A stretch of 7,829 nucleotides of DNA from JAYZDP01 sp036337765 (GTDB taxonomy: Bacteria > Acidobacteriota > Thermoanaerobaculia > Multivoradales > Multivoraceae), in the NCBI GenBank assembly GCA_036337765.1, contig JAYZDP010000142.1, positions 1-7,829 of the forward strand, written 5' to 3'. Numbering within the stretch: the stretch's first letter is position 1; each line of letters begins with the position of its first letter. The translations under genes and the position numbers were made by a program. Below, piece after piece: positions 5,739-7,829 of the stretch. Under the pieces are notes generated by a model. The model was not told the origin of the DNA and made no database searches. It saw only the letters and a program-made list of their open reading frames with translations.

Positions 5739-6394
5739 ACACCCCAGCCAGGATCCTGCTCGCCCCAGCGGTCGAAGTGCGTCACCGTGCCGATCGGCCG
5801 GCGGCGGACCGGACCGAAGTTGCCGAGCGGATAGCCGATCGGGATGGCGGCCACCACGCCGTAGGTATCTGGGACGGCGACGTGATCCAGCAGCTCGGCC
5901 TCGAACATCTGATGCACAGTCGTGAGGCTCGCCCCTAGGCCGACGGCGCGACATGCGAGGAGCAGGTTTTGGACCGCCGGGTAGATCGAGCCGTAGGAGG
6001 GCGGTGCCAGGCCGACCCGATCTTGTTCGAGAACCCGGAACGGCCAGTCGCGTTTGCCACAGGCGAGGATGATGATCGGGGCCTCGCTCATGTGGTCCGC
6101 GAGGTGGACTGCCGAGCGCGCGGTGCGGGCGCCGCGCGAGTTGTCGTCGGCCGGCGGCATGCGGTCGTCGAAGAGCTTGTGGAGCCAGTGGCGGTAGCGC
6201 TCGCCGAAGAATCGGCGGCTCTCATCGTTGCGCAGGACCACGAAAGCCCAGGGCTGGGTGTTTTGTCCGCTCGGGGCGCGGATTGCGCTGTCGAGGACCT
6301 TGCGCAGCACGTCGTCGGGTACCGGGTCAGGCTTGAGGCGACGCATCGCCCGCATCGAGTGCATGACCTCGAAGAGGCCAGGGTCGTTACTCAT
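5735..6394 (-). CDS. Nitroreductase-family FMN oxidoreductase
   Basis: 219 residues from ATG 6394. The open frame extends further upstream, but that part lies inside the SDR gene and does not resemble the family. Family features: MRAMRRLKPDPVPDDVL at the N-terminus (FMN phosphate-binding arginines, about 14-30), APSGQNTQPW (40-49, flavin contact), GSIYPAVQNLLLACRAVGLG (135-154), and the C-terminal AIPIGYPLGNFGPVRRRPI (183-201), which carries the usual IPIGYP strand and basic FMN-contact region. Such enzymes are cytosolic dimers that use NAD(P)H to reduce nitro groups, quinones or activated double bonds; the true substrate is not visible. The ATG overlaps the TGA of the upstream SDR as ATGA (6391-6394), so the two are co-transcribed and translationally coupled. 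It ends in the shared CTAG with the esterase. Confidence 0.93.
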   Translation of the reverse strand: MSNDPGLFEVMHSMRAMRRLKPDPVPDDVLRKVLDSAIRAPSGQNTQPWAFVVLRNDESRRFFGERYRHWLHKLFDDRMPPADDNSRGARTARSAVHLADHMSEAPIIILACGKRDWPFRVLEQDRVGLAPPSYGSIYPAVQNLLLACRAVGLGASLTTVHQMFEAELLDHVAVPDTYGVVAAIPIGYPLGNFGPVRRRPIGTVTHFDRWGEQDPGWGV

Positions 6395-7176
6395 CGCCCG
6401 CCGCCCTCTTCGATGCGGCGCTGGAGCTTGTTCATGCCGCCCACCCAACGGTCGATGTTGGCGGTCTTGCCGTCCATCCACTCCTGAGCCAGAGGGTCGG
6501 TGAGGATCAGAAAGCGCTCCTCTTCTACGGCGTCAGCGACCATATCGGCGACCTCCTCCGGCTCCTTGACGGGCCCCGCCGCGTCGGTCGCCCAGGTGCC
6601 TCCACTCGAGCCCGAGAACATCGGCGTACGCACGCCCAGCGGGCAGAGGCACGAAACCCGGATGCCGCGGTGTCGGTAGGTGAAGGCCAGCCACTCGGCA
6701 AGCCCCACAACGCCATGCTTGGTGACGGCGTAGGGCAGGTTGCCGTGGCTCGACAGGATGCCGGCCATCGACGAGGTGTGTAGCAAGTAGCCCTCGCCAC
6801 GCTCGAGCATGCTCGGCAGCACCGCGCGGACCGCGTAGACGTGCGCCATCAGGTTGACGTCCCACTGCTCCTGCCAGACTCCGAGCGGAGTGTCGAGAAT
6901 GTCGCCGCCCATGGCGATGCCGGCATTGGAGAAGAAGATGTCGATCGGACCGCACTCGTCGGTAGCCTGCTCGACGAGCGAGTTGACCTCGCTCTCTAGC
7001 CCGACGTTGCAGATGACTGCGAGACCGCCGATGTCGCGCGCCACGCGCTGCGCATCGGCGCCGTTCTGATCTGCGACGACGACCTTGGCCCCGCCGGCCG
7101 CGAAACGCCTGGAGGTAGCGGCGCCGATGCCGCTCGCCCCCCCTGTGACCACTGCGACCTTGCCGTTGAGCTCCAT
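6391..7176 (-). CDS. Classical short-chain dehydrogenase/reductase (SDR)
   Basis: 261 residues, with GGGAGA 7 nt before ATG 7176. All classical SDR elements are present: the cofactor loop TGGASGIG (11-18), Asp36 at the end of beta-2 (VVVADQ), which indicates NAD(H) preference, SNAG (83-86, variant of NNAG), Asn108, Ser136 in HTSSMAG, and Tyr149 with Lys153 in YAVTK, completing the catalytic tetrad. PLGVRTPMF (179-187) is the usual region after beta-6. The C-terminal extension EWMDGKTANIDRWVGGMNKLQRR is common in uncharacterised members of this group. It is a cytosolic NAD-dependent alcohol/ketone oxidoreductase with unknown substrate. It is the first gene of a two-gene operon with the nitroreductase, so both may act on the same xenobiotic or lipid-derived compound, but that is inference. 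Confidence 0.95.
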   Translation of the reverse strand: MELNGKVAVVTGGASGIGAATSRRFAAGGAKVVVADQNGADAQRVARDIGGLAVICNVGLESEVNSLVEQATDECGPIDIFFSNAGIAMGGDILDTPLGVWQEQWDVNLMAHVYAVRAVLPSMLERGEGYLLHTSSMAGILSSHGNLPYAVTKHGVVGLAEWLAFTYRHRGIRVSCLCPLGVRTPMFSGSSGGTWATDAAGPVKEPEEVADMVADAVEEERFLILTDPLAQEWMDGKTANIDRWVGGMNKLQRRIEEGGGR

Positions 7177-7312
7177 GTTTTGTCTCCCGGGATGAGTGCA
7201 TCACCTTTCCGAGCGGGTTCCCTAGTGAATGGATGACGGCCGAAGGCAAAGCGATCGTCGGCCACAAAACCTAACGAGACACGACAGTACTAGGACCATA
7301 GGAGAGATCACA
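7177..7312. other. Divergent intergenic region, SDR operon / OsmC remnant
   Basis: 136 bp between divergent starts. AGGAGA (7300-7305) is 7 nt before the OsmC ATG 7313. An imperfect dyad GGCCGA (7238-7243)/TCGGCC (7258-7263) flanks CGATCG and might be an operator, though in DNA of this composition a 6-bp dyad is weak evidence. TACTAG (7288-7293) is the only -10-like hexamer I see on the plus strand, and it sits too close to the start to be convincing. I see no clear promoter for the SDR operon. Confidence 0.3.
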
Positions 7313-7538
7313 ATGCCCGCTACTCAAGTCAACAATGGAGTCAACGTCGACGCGCTGCTGGCCGCCCATGAGGCCCTGGCCGAGATGCCCGAAGCGGCGA
7401 AGTTCAACTGGCGTGCGAGCTGCCGCTAACGGTGCCACCCCGGTCGAGTACGTGCCGGTCGGTCTGGCCAGCTGCCTCACCGCCGCTGTCGCCGCCGTCG
7501 CCTAGCACCGTGACATTCAGCTCAACTCGGTGACCGTG
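7313..7538 (+). pseudogene. OsmC-family protein gene, internally deleted
   Basis: The start is well formed: AGGAGA 7 nt before ATG 7313, then MPATQVNNGVNVDALLAAHE and EAAKFNWRASC, which I recognise as the N-terminus of an OsmC-family (organic/osmotic-stress peroxidase-like) protein of about 180-190 residues. The frame then hits TAA at 7427-7429. Immediately after, in frame 3, NGATPVEYVPVGLASCLT resumes the family sequence (7428 onward), including the redox Cys of the ASCLT motif. The roughly 40 residues normally between these parts are missing. A TAG at 7503-7505 then interrupts VAAVA-HRDIQLNSV where relatives usually have Gln (CAG to TAG). After about 7538 no OsmC sequence remains, so the C-terminal third is also lost. 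No active peroxidase could be made. Upstream signals are intact, so the decay is recent or is an assembly effect. Confidence 0.8.
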
Positions 7539-7583
7539 GGCCTCGCGCTTCTGAACCCCGACGGATCGGTCTTTCGCACGTTT

Positions 7584-7829
7584 GACGCCGATGTAGCCAA
7601 AGCTCACCAGGGCGCTGCCCCGGTGGTTGTACTGGCCGCCGAAGAAACGTGCGTACTCCAGCGTCCAGCCGTCGGCCATGTTGCGGACCACGCCGTAGCT
7701 GACGATCCCGAGACCTGTGACGAGGCCGCCTGCTGCCAGGTTGCGGTACAGGCGAGTGGAGCGCGCGGCACTGGGTTGAAGTAGGCGGCCGAGTTCATCG
7801 AGAAAGACTGGATGTTCATCACCAGGATG
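7584..7829 (-). pseudogene. DUF418/YeiB-like membrane protein gene, internally deleted, cut by window edge
   Basis: Two separate pieces of one family are read on the minus strand. From the window edge to about 7772, ILVMNIQSFSMNSAAYFNP matches the first membrane helix region of DUF418 proteins. From about 7760 down to 7584, in a different frame, comes RSTRLYRNLAAGGLVTGLG, then a W-containing stretch and FFGGQYNHRGSALVSFGYIG, which resembles the C-terminal half of the same family (GGQYxxxGS...GYxG). The roughly 200 residues normally between these parts are missing. The remainder after GYIG is replaced by non-homologous sequence running to TGA far inside the OsmC remnant. DUF418 proteins are polytopic inner-membrane proteins of unknown function. 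The family call rests on remembered motifs; the breakage is clear if that call is right. Confidence 0.6.

Noticed and set aside
6395..6481. Longer nitroreductase start at 6481
   Set aside because: The extra residues are Arg/His-rich shadow of the SDR C-terminus; the family begins at MSNDPGLF and ATGA coupling supports 6394.

Overview
The window is dense, high-GC (roughly two-thirds G+C by eye) bacterial chromosomal DNA. Strong GC preference at third codon positions, purine-rich ribosome binding sites, a secreted NHL protein and a probable secreted or lipid-anchored esterase suggest a Gram-negative, environmental, high-GC lineage. A myxobacterial/deltaproteobacterial or related uncultured group would fit, but nothing here fixes the taxon. 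No tRNA, rRNA, CRISPR array, insertion sequence or integrase is visible.

Layout, left to right. (1) 1-871, plus strand: the 3' part of one gene and a complete second gene. They encode paralogous, unrecognised proteins that share a beta-rich repeat; the second has an N-terminal membrane segment. (2) 877-1488, minus: the N-terminal third of an NRPS-type adenylation domain, cut off just after core motif A3. (3) 1534-2358, plus: an intact crotonase-family enoyl-CoA hydratase/isomerase that starts only 45 bp from the adenylation fragment. (4) About 2407-2800, plus: a small unrecognised gene that reads as one protein only if at least two single-base deletions are corrected. (5) 2811-3965, minus: a secreted NHL-repeat protein resembling peptidyl-alpha-hydroxyglycine amidating lyase (PAL). 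A perfect inverted repeat containing both stop codons separates it from (4). (6) 4116-5738, plus: an exported type-B carboxylesterase, divergent from (5) across a 150 bp intergenic region. (7) 5735-7176, minus: a two-gene operon of a classical SDR and an FMN nitroreductase, coupled by an ATGA overlap. Its terminal stop codon interlocks with that of the esterase in a shared CTAG. (8) 7313-7829: two decayed genes facing each other, an OsmC-family gene (internal deletion, frameshift, nonsense codon) and a DUF418/YeiB-like membrane protein gene (large internal deletion plus frameshift).

The intact genes look like accessory lipid/xenobiotic metabolism: acyl-CoA chemistry, ester hydrolysis, alcohol/ketone redox and nitro/enone reduction. 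Only the SDR and nitroreductase are clearly a working unit. The most unusual property of the window is the density of broken genes (four in under 8 kb) beside well-preserved ones. That means either real local genome decay or consensus/assembly error, and this should be settled before any biological reading. The best candidate for undescribed biology is the paralogous pair at the left edge.
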